Shown here piece after piece: positions 35,861 through 44,091 of a stretch of DNA of 64,000 nucleotides. The stretch lies in the NCBI RefSeq assembly GCF_006210265.1, contig NZ_VCNC01000002.1, positions 372,001-436,000 on the forward strand, given 5' to 3'. The stretch comes from Desulfovibrio sp. UCD-KL4C (GTDB lineage Bacteria > Desulfobacterota > Desulfovibrionia > Desulfovibrionales > Desulfovibrionaceae). Under the pieces are notes generated by a model. That model had not been told where the DNA came from. It made no database searches and saw only the letters and a program-made list of their open reading frames with translations. Both the position numbers and the translations under genes were made by a program. Numbering within the stretch: the first letter of the stretch is position 1; each line of letters begins with the position of its first letter.

Positions 35861-36922
35861 CTATTGCCCCGCATGCTTAACGCCCAAAATTGACATTACA
35901 GTAGCTGACAGCCCTACAGCTCTAAGTTTGTCTTTGTTACCGCACAATTCACTACTAGAAGTAATCCCCATTTTGTTTAATATCTGCTTAAATTCGCTAT
36001 TCCATACGCTAAAAATATTGACCATTTTTTCTGCGGCAACTTCCGGATTTTGACGTTTGCAAAGTACTGGATCTGTAGTTGCAATTCCCCATGCACACTT
36101 ACCGGTAGAACACTGACCGCAGCAGGTACAACCGACGGCAACCATTGCAACAAACCCAAGACATGCAGAATTTGCTCCAAGAGCTATCAACTTAGCAGCA
36201 TCAGCACTGCACCGAATATTTACATCTGCTATAACCGACACTTTATTACGAAGCCCTTCATCTTTTAATCTTTGATCAACAACAGCAACAGCAAATTCAA
36301 TAGGTATACCTTCATTAGGTATCACGGAAGAAAAAGGACCTGCCCCCGACTGAAACCCTTCAATGGTGATCACATCTGCCCCATTCTTCACAGCGTTGGC
36401 AGCTAAATCTGCAACATTATGAGCTGCGGGGATAGGCTTAATGTGCATTTTACTTGCAACATCAAAATCTAATCCCAATTTTTCAGACACCATTTTCATG
36501 GCAGTTAATAAATTTGAATTAATTGGAAATGACGTTTTAGAACTAAGAAAAAAAGGATTTATGATTGAATGACAAACAGGCAAAAAAGAATCTTTTATAG
36601 CACTCTCAGCTGAAGAAATATCAAGATATAATTTATCTAAATAACAAAGACCATCCTGTTTCAACTGATTACAATTTGAGCCGACTTGCGGAAAAAATAA
36701 ATTATCATTTTTTACTGTCAGTGCTCCGGTAGGGCAAAAAGGTACGCAGCGCTGACAACCGATACATTTACTATTGTCATGGCGTACATTACCTCGAGCT
36801 TTATCTTGAAAGTGAACTCCATAAGAACACTGCCGAACACAGATTTCACAATTAATACATAATTCCTTATCCCTGCTAATTATGAATTCAGGATAAGCAT
36901 CACTCAATTTATGGAAAAGCAA
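35861..36922 (-). CDS. Shortened GltB-like ferredoxin/FMN-domain protein
   Basis: The 353-residue protein is similar at both ends to archaeal-type glutamate synthase GltB2. It opens with YPEFIISRDKELCINCEIC and a two-cluster ferredoxin (CINCEICVRQC, CIGCQRCVPFC). It closes with the barrel end IPAAHNVADLA...GADVITIEGF and a CTCCGQCSTGKCAWG cluster motif. The usual enzyme has about 500 residues. Here roughly 150 residues in the middle, with the first half of the FMN barrel, are absent. The GGTGAAP-type loop is changed to SGAGPFS. It starts at a TTG with GAGGG upstream. The frame is uninterrupted, suggesting it is kept for a function other than glutamate synthesis. Confidence 0.8.
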   Translation of the reverse strand: MLFHKLSDAYPEFIISRDKELCINCEICVRQCSYGVHFQDKARGNVRHDNSKCIGCQRCVPFCPTGALTVKNDNLFFPQVGSNCNQLKQDGLCYLDKLYLDISSAESAIKDSFLPVCHSIINPFFLSSKTSFPINSNLLTAMKMVSEKLGLDFDVASKMHIKPIPAAHNVADLAANAVKNGADVITIEGFQSGAGPFSSVIPNEGIPIEFAVAVVDQRLKDEGLRNKVSVIADVNIRCSADAAKLIALGANSACLGFVAMVAVGCTCCGQCSTGKCAWGIATTDPVLCKRQNPEVAAEKMVNIFSVWNSEFKQILNKMGITSSSELCGNKDKLRAVGLSATVMSILGVKHAGQ

Positions 36923-36966
36923 AACACCCTCGTTTTCTCTACTTTAAAATAAGCTATCATATAAAT

Positions 36967-37659
36967 TTATTCAGTTATATTTGGCCAGAACATTGTGGCC
37001 CGTGCAGGAGTATAGCCCTGCATAAAAGCTTCACCAAGATTACTGAATCGCACCTTATTTCTACTCATAATAGTTACAGAAAAATTGCTACCGTCACGAA
37101 AACATCTACGACTTCTCATATTTCCAACCCATTTTATATTGAAATCTTTAAGACTGAAAATTTTACGCCAAAAACCTTTCATTTCCGACATAGCTTTTTT
37201 TTGGGTCTGTAATAAAAATTCCTGTTTCGATGGATTATTATTTGGATGAAAATAAAAAAAAGCAGCACCGTTTGCGATCATCAGCTCATTTACCAAAAAT
37301 TTATCCAGATAGATCCATCCCACAGTCCGTCCATAACGATCTTTCGCCTCAACAGGTTCAATGACTACAGTTTTATTTAAAATCATATTTGCCAAAATTT
37401 CGCGTGCTTCTTTGGCATAATACTGCTCAGGTTTACCCTCAAGCCTAAGCTCTGGTGCATCAATAGATGCAAGTCGGATTCTTTCGTTGTTTTCAAGAAT
37501 AAAAGTATCTCCGTCAATCACAGACTTTACTTTGCCTTCAAAAGCATAACTGTTCAATGCACAAAGATGACATAAGCATACCATGATACACAAAAACAAA
37601 ACGGAACCTTTAACGGCTCCGTTTTGTTTTTCATGATCATTATAAGATCTAATCAACAC
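36967..37659 (-). CDS. Exported staphylococcal-nuclease-like (thermonuclease) protein
   Basis: The SNase fold shows VIDGDTF, RLASIDAPE and DRYGRTVG, which supply the catalytic Asp/Arg/Glu positions. A hydrophobic signal segment (VLFLCIMVCLCHLCALNSYA) precedes it. The C-terminal ~50 residues match an Ada-like zinc module in spacing, but its Cys/His ligands are replaced. The start is uncertain. The GTG at 37659 follows the glgP stop, but a strong terminator hairpin lies within the first 25 codons. A TTG at 37599 (AAAGG upstream) or the ATG at 37584 would start after that hairpin. The nuclease should act outside the cytoplasm on DNA or RNA. Confidence 0.8.
   Translation of the reverse strand: MLIRSYNDHEKQNGAVKGSVLFLCIMVCLCHLCALNSYAFEGKVKSVIDGDTFILENNERIRLASIDAPELRLEGKPEQYYAKEAREILANMILNKTVVIEPVEAKDRYGRTVGWIYLDKFLVNELMIANGAAFFYFHPNNNPSKQEFLLQTQKKAMSEMKGFWRKIFSLKDFNIKWVGNMRSRRCFRDGSNFSVTIMSRNKVRFSNLGEAFMQGYTPARATMFWPNITE
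37591..37631. terminator. Terminator downstream of glgP, at the nuclease 5' end
   Basis: Stem ACAAAACGGA (37596-37605) with TCCGTTTTGT (37618-37627), plus CC/GG, is flanked on both sides by T runs (minus: TTTTTG). It should end the glgP transcript and argues for a nuclease start downstream of it. Confidence 0.8.
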
Positions 37660-37672
37660 ATTATCACCATAT

Positions 37673-40240
37673 TTATTGCGCCCAGTGTATAAGTCCAAGA
37701 GAATGCGGATCAAGCAAAAGTTCATGATGAGGAAGAATTCTAACAGTATATCCGAACCTTCCGGCTTCATTTGGAAGAACTTCGCCCTGATAAAGGTACC
37801 ATCCAGACCCTAAATCTTCTTCAGAAGTCATTATTATTGTTTTACGTCCAAGAAATGCTCTGTCCTGACTGACCGGTCCTGCATATATTTCAACTTGAAC
37901 ATCTTCAGTATTTAAACCGTTCAGAAAGACTTCTGCACTGACAATAATAGGTTCTTGGACATATATATCCGTATGCACTTCAGAAATAATATTTCTGATT
38001 TTAAGACTTGACCACTGCGTCATAAGCTCAACTCTCCAGGCTGCTAATGACTTAGCTCCCTTGAAGTCATCTTTCGACATTGTCTTATAATTATTAAAAG
38101 CTGGTAAATAAGCTTTTTCAGTATAATCTTCAACCATCCGATTTGCATTGAACTCAGGGCCTAGTTTGCACAAAGCAGCTTTGACCTTAGCAACCCAGCT
38201 TCGAGGGAGACTACCATGCCCGCGATCATAAAAATCAGGAATTATATCATTTTCCAACACCTTATAAAGGGTCTGACTTTCAACAAAATCCTGATATTCG
38301 TGATCATTATAGTCTTCACGCCTACCTATTGCCCAGCCGAGGCTATTGTCTTCCTGATACGCTTCGTCCCACCACCCGTCAGGAGTGCTAAACTGCAACA
38401 CACCGTTAGCCATTGCTTTCATGCCACTTGTTCCACAAGCTTCAAGCGGTCGACGCGGAGTGTTCAGCCAAATATCACAACCTTGAACCAGATAATTAGC
38501 CATTTTCATATCATAATCTTCAAGAAAAACCATACTCATGCGGCATTCTTCACGGCGGCAAAGCTGAATCAAATCCTGAATCAACTTCTTGCCTTCGTTG
38601 TCCTGAGGATGTGCCTTACCTGCAAAAATAAACTGTACAGGATGTCTAGTATCAGAAATAAGTTTGATTAATCTATCTTTATCTCTGAGCAGAAGACCAG
38701 CTCTCTTATAAGTTGCAAATCTGCGTGCAAATCCAATAGTTAACGCTCTCGGGTCAAGCACTTCTTCTGCAAGTTCGATTTCTTTTCTACGTGCACCAAC
38801 ATTCAACAACTGCTTGCGAAGCCTTTTGCGTACAAAATCTACAAGCCGCTCTCTGAGCCGTTCATGTGTCCTCCAAAGCTCAGCATCAGGAATATTATCA
38901 ACCTCTCTCCAGATACGGACGCCATCAGGGTCTTCACGCCAGTTTGGGCCAAGATAACGATCGAAAAGAAGTGAAATATCATTAGCAACCCATGTAGGCA
39001 TATGAACACCGTTGGTAATAGCTCCAATGGGAACATCTTCAACAGGATACTGAGGCCAAACCTTCTGCCACATATTTCTCGAAACATGTCCATGCAGTTT
39101 GGACACACCGTTATTAAAACGAGACAGCTTAAGTGCAAGAACTGTCATACAAAACAATTCATTGTCATCACGTGGATCTTCCCTGCCCAGAGCGAGAAAT
39201 ACTTTGTAGGCAAGACCCATTGTCTGAGCATACGATTCAAAATAAGGTCGCATCAATTCAGCAGGGAAGCGATCATTTCCTGCTGGTACTGGAGTATGTG
39301 TTGTGAAGATACTTGAAGATGCAACCATCTCCATTGCAGCCTCAAAAGACATACCATGATCAGCCATAAACACTCTGATGCGCTCAAGCCCGGCAAAAGC
39401 AGAATGCCCTTCATTCATATGAATGACACTCGGTTCAAGACCTAATGCGGCAAGAGCTTTAACTCCACCTACACCGAGTAGAATTTCCTGCCACAACCTC
39501 ATTTCAAGGTCTCCGCCATAAAGACGGGCTGTAATAGCTTTAAACTGAGTAGTATTTTCTGAAATATTAGTATCAAGAAGATAAAGCGTGACGCGCCCTA
39601 CTGATACTTTCCAAACTTTTACATGGAGCGGCTCACCTTTCAATTTAACAGTAAATTTAAGATCATCGCCCTTCGCGTTCTTAACAGGTTTAATCGGCAT
39701 TTCCTCAAAATCGTGACTTGGATAACGTTCCTGCTGCCATCCATCCTGAGTCATATACTGGCGAAAATAACCATGCTGATAACATAATCCGATACCCACA
39801 AGAGGAATATTTAAATCACTGGATGACTTGAGATGATCACCTGCAAGAATACCCAGCCCTCCGGAATAAATCGGTAAACTTAAGCCTATACCGTATTCAA
39901 GGCTGAAATAGGCAACAACAGATTGCCCCTGCTTTGCTCCTTCAAATTTATAAGGGCAACTTACTCTAGCGAGATAGTTACTCTGAATCCTAACAGCTTC
40001 ATTAAGACGCTGGGTGAAAAACACATCCGTAGCAAGCTCTTCAAGTTGCTTCTGCGGCATACTGTTTAAAAATGCTACAGGATTTTGTTGACAATCCCGC
40101 CACAAACTTTGATCAATCGAAGAAAAGATGCTGGAAATATCGTTATTCCAAACAAATAAAAAATTATATGCTAAATCCCACAGTCTTTCCAACTGTTTAG
40201 GCAAACGAGGAACAACGCTATAAATGCGAAGCGGTTGCAT
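37673..40240 (-). CDS. glgP: Alpha-glucan (glycogen/maltodextrin) phosphorylase
   Basis: The 855-residue protein belongs to the GT35 subgroup with a DUF3417 N-terminal domain (about 10-120, RLWDLAYNFLFVWN). The catalytic domain follows, with HMNEGHSAF, THTPVPAGND and the PLP-lysine region ACGTSGMKAMANG (about 620). The enzyme releases glucose 1-phosphate from storage glucan. GGAGAA lies before the ATG. It is monocistronic by its downstream terminator. No glycogen synthase or branching enzyme is present in the window. Confidence 0.94.
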   Translation of the reverse strand: MQPLRIYSVVPRLPKQLERLWDLAYNFLFVWNNDISSIFSSIDQSLWRDCQQNPVAFLNSMPQKQLEELATDVFFTQRLNEAVRIQSNYLARVSCPYKFEGAKQGQSVVAYFSLEYGIGLSLPIYSGGLGILAGDHLKSSSDLNIPLVGIGLCYQHGYFRQYMTQDGWQQERYPSHDFEEMPIKPVKNAKGDDLKFTVKLKGEPLHVKVWKVSVGRVTLYLLDTNISENTTQFKAITARLYGGDLEMRLWQEILLGVGGVKALAALGLEPSVIHMNEGHSAFAGLERIRVFMADHGMSFEAAMEMVASSSIFTTHTPVPAGNDRFPAELMRPYFESYAQTMGLAYKVFLALGREDPRDDNELFCMTVLALKLSRFNNGVSKLHGHVSRNMWQKVWPQYPVEDVPIGAITNGVHMPTWVANDISLLFDRYLGPNWREDPDGVRIWREVDNIPDAELWRTHERLRERLVDFVRKRLRKQLLNVGARRKEIELAEEVLDPRALTIGFARRFATYKRAGLLLRDKDRLIKLISDTRHPVQFIFAGKAHPQDNEGKKLIQDLIQLCRREECRMSMVFLEDYDMKMANYLVQGCDIWLNTPRRPLEACGTSGMKAMANGVLQFSTPDGWWDEAYQEDNSLGWAIGRREDYNDHEYQDFVESQTLYKVLENDIIPDFYDRGHGSLPRSWVAKVKAALCKLGPEFNANRMVEDYTEKAYLPAFNNYKTMSKDDFKGAKSLAAWRVELMTQWSSLKIRNIISEVHTDIYVQEPIIVSAEVFLNGLNTEDVQVEIYAGPVSQDRAFLGRKTIIMTSEEDLGSGWYLYQGEVLPNEAGRFGYTVRILPHHELLLDPHSLGLIHWAQ

Positions 40241-40445
40241 ACTTATTCTCCTTAGTTAGTATAGATTTTTAGCCGGGCAGAAATTAATCTACCAAAAAAA
40301 TAAAATTTTTACACCTATTTTTATTATTTGCACTATTAAAAGAGTTTTTTCAAGATAGTTTAATTTAATTTTATGTAGAAAGTTGACACTTGTAACTTGT
40401 AAGAGCACGATCTGTGATCTGAATTTTTTCTAAAGGATTATATGT

Positions 40446-40919
40446 ATGACGACTTCAAACACACATTTTATTGACGTAAAAGTTAAATACCTTAGTGATT
40501 TATCTAAAAATAGCGGAATGGAATATTCAACTCCAAACTCTGCTGGAATTGATTTGCGAGCCTGCATAGACACCGATTTTATTGAAATTAAGCCCGGTGA
40601 AAAATATGCTTTACCTACCGGAATTGCCATTGAAATTACCGTGAATGGAATTGCTGGCTTTATATACTCACGAAGCGGACTTGGTACAAAAGAAGGACTT
40701 ACCGTCAGTCAAGGGGTCGGAGTTATTGACCCTGACTACCGCGGAGAAATTAAAGTTTCACTCCTTAATACCTCTGGAGAAATCCGACGAATTGAGCGCG
40801 GACAGCGCATAGCACAATTAGTTTTTATGCCCTATTATCACGCGTCAATTATCCCCTGCGAAGAGCTATCTTCTACTGAACGTGGTAGTGGCGGATTCGG
40901 ACACACTGGTAAAAAATAA
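40446..40919 (+). CDS. dut: dUTP diphosphatase
   Basis: The 157-residue trimeric dUTPase has all five motifs in order: AGIDLRA, YSRSGLG, GVIDPDYRGEI, RGQRIAQLV and the C-terminal RGSGGFGHTG. It hydrolyses dUTP to dUMP and pyrophosphate, protecting DNA from uracil and feeding thymidylate synthesis. AAAGGA lies upstream of the ATG. It is followed 31 bases later by argD. Confidence 0.96.
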   Translation: MTTSNTHFIDVKVKYLSDLSKNSGMEYSTPNSAGIDLRACIDTDFIEIKPGEKYALPTGIAIEITVNGIAGFIYSRSGLGTKEGLTVSQGVGVIDPDYRGEIKVSLLNTSGEIRRIERGQRIAQLVFMPYYHASIIPCEELSSTERGSGGFGHTGKK

Positions 40920-40950
40920 TAACCTTTCAATTAATATAAGTGAAACAGTT

Positions 40951-42153
40951 ATGAATAAACATAAAGTTCTTGTAAACAAACAAAATGAATCCATCTGCAA
41001 CACTTACGGCAGATATCCGGTAAATGTAACTGAAGCTAAAGGCAGCAGACTATGGGATCTTGACGGGCGGGAATATATAGACCTGCTTTCCGGCATATCC
41101 GTTGCTAACCTTGGCCACTGCCGTGATGATCTTGCAGCCCTGATGGCTGAACAAGCTTGCAAACTAGTAATGGTCAGCAACCTTTTCTATCAAGAAGAGC
41201 AAGTTGAGTGTGCTGAAAAACTTCTAGCAACATGTGACGCGGATAAAGTCTTTTTCTGCAACTCAGGAGCAGAAGCCAACGAAGCCGCTATCAAGCTGGC
41301 CAGAAAATACATGCGCACCATTAAGAAAAGGGATGCCTATGAAATTATTACTCTCGAAGGATCTTTTCATGGCAGAACGCTGGCAACACTGACAGCAACA
41401 GGTCAAACAGGACCAATTAAAGAGGGGTACGATCCTCTTCCTGAAGGATTTTCATATGCACCAGCCGATGACATTGATGCAATGGCAGCTATGGTCTCAG
41501 ACAAGACTGCGGCTATTATGATTGAAATCGTTCAAGGTGAAGGCGGTATTAAGCCTTTAGCTCATGACTATGTAAAAAGTCTTGCTAAAATTGCTAAAGA
41601 TAAAGATATTTTACTTATAGTAGATGAAGTTCAGTCTGGACTCTGCCGGACAGGAAAATGGTGGGCGCACCAACATTATGGAATAACTCCTGACATTTTC
41701 ACTTCGGCAAAAGCTCTTGCCAATGGACTTCCTATGGGAGCAATGCTCGCAACGGATAAAGTAGCAAAAGGCTTTACTCCAGGCAGCCACGCCACAACAT
41801 TTGGTGGAGGAGCACTGGTTTCAAAAGTTTCTTCAAAGGTTCTGGATATCATGACCGAAGAAAAAATTGCTGACAGAGCGGCTGAACTTGGGGACTTTTT
41901 CATTAAAGAAGCACTAAAAATTAAAGATAAGCATCCGGGCAAGATTGTATCTGTCAGAGGTCTTGGTTTAATGCTTGGCATTGAGCTGGGGTTTGATGGA
42001 AATGAAATATTTTCCAAACTTCGTGATGAAGGTTTTATACTGAACCTCACAAAGGGTAAAATATTACGTCTTCTTCCGGCTCTCACCATTGATCGTGCTG
42101 ATCTTGTTTCGTTCCTTAAGACTTTAGATAAAGCTTTCAATGAGATGGATTAG
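40951..42153 (+). CDS. argD: Acetylornithine aminotransferase
   Basis: This 400-residue class III aminotransferase has the PLP site VDEVQSGLCRTG followed by FTSAKALANGLPMGAML, with the Schiff-base lysine, and an N-terminal LLSGISVANLGHC segment. It transfers an amino group from glutamate to N-acetylglutamate semialdehyde in arginine synthesis, and often also acts in lysine synthesis. The ATG at 40951 is chosen; an in-frame ATG at 40882 lies inside dut and is unlikely. Confidence 0.93.
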   Translation: MNKHKVLVNKQNESICNTYGRYPVNVTEAKGSRLWDLDGREYIDLLSGISVANLGHCRDDLAALMAEQACKLVMVSNLFYQEEQVECAEKLLATCDADKVFFCNSGAEANEAAIKLARKYMRTIKKRDAYEIITLEGSFHGRTLATLTATGQTGPIKEGYDPLPEGFSYAPADDIDAMAAMVSDKTAAIMIEIVQGEGGIKPLAHDYVKSLAKIAKDKDILLIVDEVQSGLCRTGKWWAHQHYGITPDIFTSAKALANGLPMGAMLATDKVAKGFTPGSHATTFGGGALVSKVSSKVLDIMTEEKIADRAAELGDFFIKEALKIKDKHPGKIVSVRGLGLMLGIELGFDGNEIFSKLRDEGFILNLTKGKILRLLPALTIDRADLVSFLKTLDKAFNEMD

Positions 42154-42221
42154 CAAAGCCGTACCGTCATTCTATCCAAACTTATCTTTATAGTATAAGG
42201 TAAAAAAAAGGGAGGGAAGAA

Positions 42222-42428
42222 ATGAATACAATCACCCCTTCTCCGCATGTAGAGGGAACTGCTCAAGATGCAGGAGTAATACCTGTAAACAAGCTTGAAC
42301 GAACTGACATTGCAAACAGTTTGCACGGTCCGGCTCTAAGAGCTCATGAAGCAGATCAAGCTACAGAAGCAGCAACAGTTATGAATCGTATTACCGGAAA
42401 AGGCACTATTATCGATCAAATGATATAG
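42222..42428 (+). CDS. Small hypothetical protein
   Basis: The protein has 68 residues with no membrane span or cysteine. The N-terminal third is Pro/Thr-rich. The remainder is polar and probably helical (RTDIANSLHGPALRAHEADQATEAATVMNRI). A very strong ribosome site (GGGAGGG) precedes the ATG and a terminator follows, so it is a real, separately expressed gene. I do not recognise the family. Confidence 0.7.
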   Translation: MNTITPSPHVEGTAQDAGVIPVNKLERTDIANSLHGPALRAHEADQATEAATVMNRITGKGTIIDQMI

Positions 42429-42445
42429 AACTTATCCTTAAAAAT

Positions 42446-42498
42446 AAAAGCCCAAGAATCACGCATATAATTTCATATGTGGGTAATTGGGCTTTTTT
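42446..42498 (+). terminator. Intrinsic terminator after the small hypothetical gene
   Basis: Stem AAAAGCCCAA with TTGGGCTTTT closes a loop that itself contains a CATATAA/TTCATATG partial stem. It ends in TTTTTT. Confidence 0.82.
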
Positions 42499-42540
42499 AC
42501 AGCACAAAAAAGATCTTAACAACTAAACAAGGCAACTGAA

Positions 42541-43413
42541 ATGTCCACACTTCTCAAAATTCAATTCACATTACCAGAATCAGAAACAGCAGAATGCCAA
42601 ATATACCTTTCAGGAAGAGTAGCTCACGGATGGGAAGAAAAACCACTTGAAGACGACACTATCTTTTATACCATTCATCTCGAAGATCACCCTCTCGGAT
42701 CCGAAATTATTGCAGAGATAAAAAAACGATGGCCGGAAGCTGAATGTATTAGTGAAGAAATTGAAGCTGAAAACTGGGGCCTAGCATGGAAAAAATACTT
42801 CAAACCAATCGTTTGCGGAGATATGTTCGAAGTTTTGCCACCGTGGCTGATGGACACTAAAACCGAAGGTTTACGGCATATTATAATCGAACCTAAAATG
42901 GCTTTCGGGACAGGCGGACATCCGACAACAGCTCTTTGCCTTGAACTGATCAGTAAACTTTTCCGCGAAGGTAAACTTGACACGAAAATGAATTTCTTTG
43001 ATCTCGGCACTGGTTCTGCCATCCTTTCAATTGCCCTTGCTAAACTAGGTGTTAAAGGAACAGGAGTAGATATTGATCCGCAGTCTATTGTCTGCGCTCT
43101 GGAAAACCTACAAAATAACGGTGTTGAATCCGACGTAACCCTTGCAGTAGGAAGTGCGGATTGCATTGATCAAAAGCTTAAATACGATCTTGTAGTTGCA
43201 AATATTTTATCCGGGCCGCTAATCGAACTTTCTTCTGCTATTATTGCCAGACTGAAAAAAAACTCCATTCTAATTCTTTCAGGAATTTTGAATGAACAGG
43301 CTGAAGGAGTTGCAAAGGCTTACATCACTAAAGGGTTGCCTGCTCCTGAAATATTCATAGACGGTGAATGGGCAGCTCTGCTCTGGAAAAACACAGATTC
43401 AACTGACAGTTAA
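42541..43413 (+). CDS. prmA: Ribosomal protein L11 methyltransferase
   Basis: The 290-residue protein has an N-terminal substrate-recognition domain and a SAM-binding Rossmann domain. Landmarks are FGTGGHPTTALCLELI, the SAM motif FDLGTGSAILSIALAKLG and the NILSGPL catalytic motif of PrmA. It methylates lysines and the N-terminus of ribosomal protein L11. It is followed 11 bases later by a HhH-GPD glycosylase gene. Confidence 0.93.
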   Translation: MSTLLKIQFTLPESETAECQIYLSGRVAHGWEEKPLEDDTIFYTIHLEDHPLGSEIIAEIKKRWPEAECISEEIEAENWGLAWKKYFKPIVCGDMFEVLPPWLMDTKTEGLRHIIIEPKMAFGTGGHPTTALCLELISKLFREGKLDTKMNFFDLGTGSAILSIALAKLGVKGTGVDIDPQSIVCALENLQNNGVESDVTLAVGSADCIDQKLKYDLVVANILSGPLIELSSAIIARLKKNSILILSGILNEQAEGVAKAYITKGLPAPEIFIDGEWAALLWKNTDSTDS

Positions 43414-43424
43414 GCAAAATACTA

Positions 43425-44078
43425 ATGAATAGAGAATCTTTACTTATGGGCTACTACGAAGCCTTGTATACAGCCCTCGGACCATCCAACTGGTGGCCCG
43501 GTGAAACTCCGTTTGAAATTGCGGTCGGAGCTATATTAGTACAAAATACAAATTGGAAAAATGTCGAAAAAGCTATTCACAACCTTAAAGAAAATGATGC
43601 TCTGACTATTCAGGGACTCCACAAACTATCACTTGAGGAATTGCAGGACCTTATCCGTCCGTCCGGCTTTTTCAAAGTTAAATCTGAAAGACTTATCAAC
43701 TTTCTATTTTTTTTAGATGAGAAGTCAGCCGAATGCATTACAGACTTAGCTGCTTTTGAAACAGCAGACCTGCGACAGCAACTTCTTTCTGTAAAAGGAA
43801 TCGGCCCTGAAACAGCTGATTCAATCCTGCTGTATGCACTTGGCAAACCTATATTTGTTGTAGATGCCTACACTCGTAGAATTTTTAACAGACATATGCT
43901 AATTCACGAAGATATTGAGTATCACGAACTTCAAGATTTCTTTATGGACGTTTTAAACAAAGATGTTGAACTATTTAACGAATACCATGCGCTTATAGTC
44001 AAAACAGCAAAAAAATGGTGTAAAAAAAATAATCCTGATTGTACTAATTGCCCTCTGGGCGGATTTCTTAAAAAATAA
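43425..44078 (+). CDS. HhH-GPD DNA glycosylase (endonuclease III-like)
   Basis: The 217-residue protein has a helix-hairpin-helix motif SVKGIGPETADSILLYAL and the catalytic aspartate in VVDAYTRRIF, as in the MpgII/endonuclease III group. The lysine that forms a Schiff base in endonuclease III is Pro/Glu here (GIGPETA), pointing to a glycosylase without lyase activity. The C-terminal cluster shows only three of the four expected cysteines (C-x6-C-x2-C). The fourth position is Leu near the end. It probably removes alkylated or damaged bases; the exact lesion is unknown. Confidence 0.87.
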   Translation: MNRESLLMGYYEALYTALGPSNWWPGETPFEIAVGAILVQNTNWKNVEKAIHNLKENDALTIQGLHKLSLEELQDLIRPSGFFKVKSERLINFLFFLDEKSAECITDLAAFETADLRQQLLSVKGIGPETADSILLYALGKPIFVVDAYTRRIFNRHMLIHEDIEYHELQDFFMDVLNKDVELFNEYHALIVKTAKKWCKKNNPDCTNCPLGGFLKK

Positions 44079-44091
44079 CCTATTATAAAAT

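Noticed and set aside
37660-37770. N-terminal extension of the nuclease frame
   Set aside because: It lies within the coding end of glgP.
41676-42140. Long minus-strand frame inside argD
   Set aside because: It is a mirror of the conserved aminotransferase gene, with a serine/arginine-rich product and no ribosome site.
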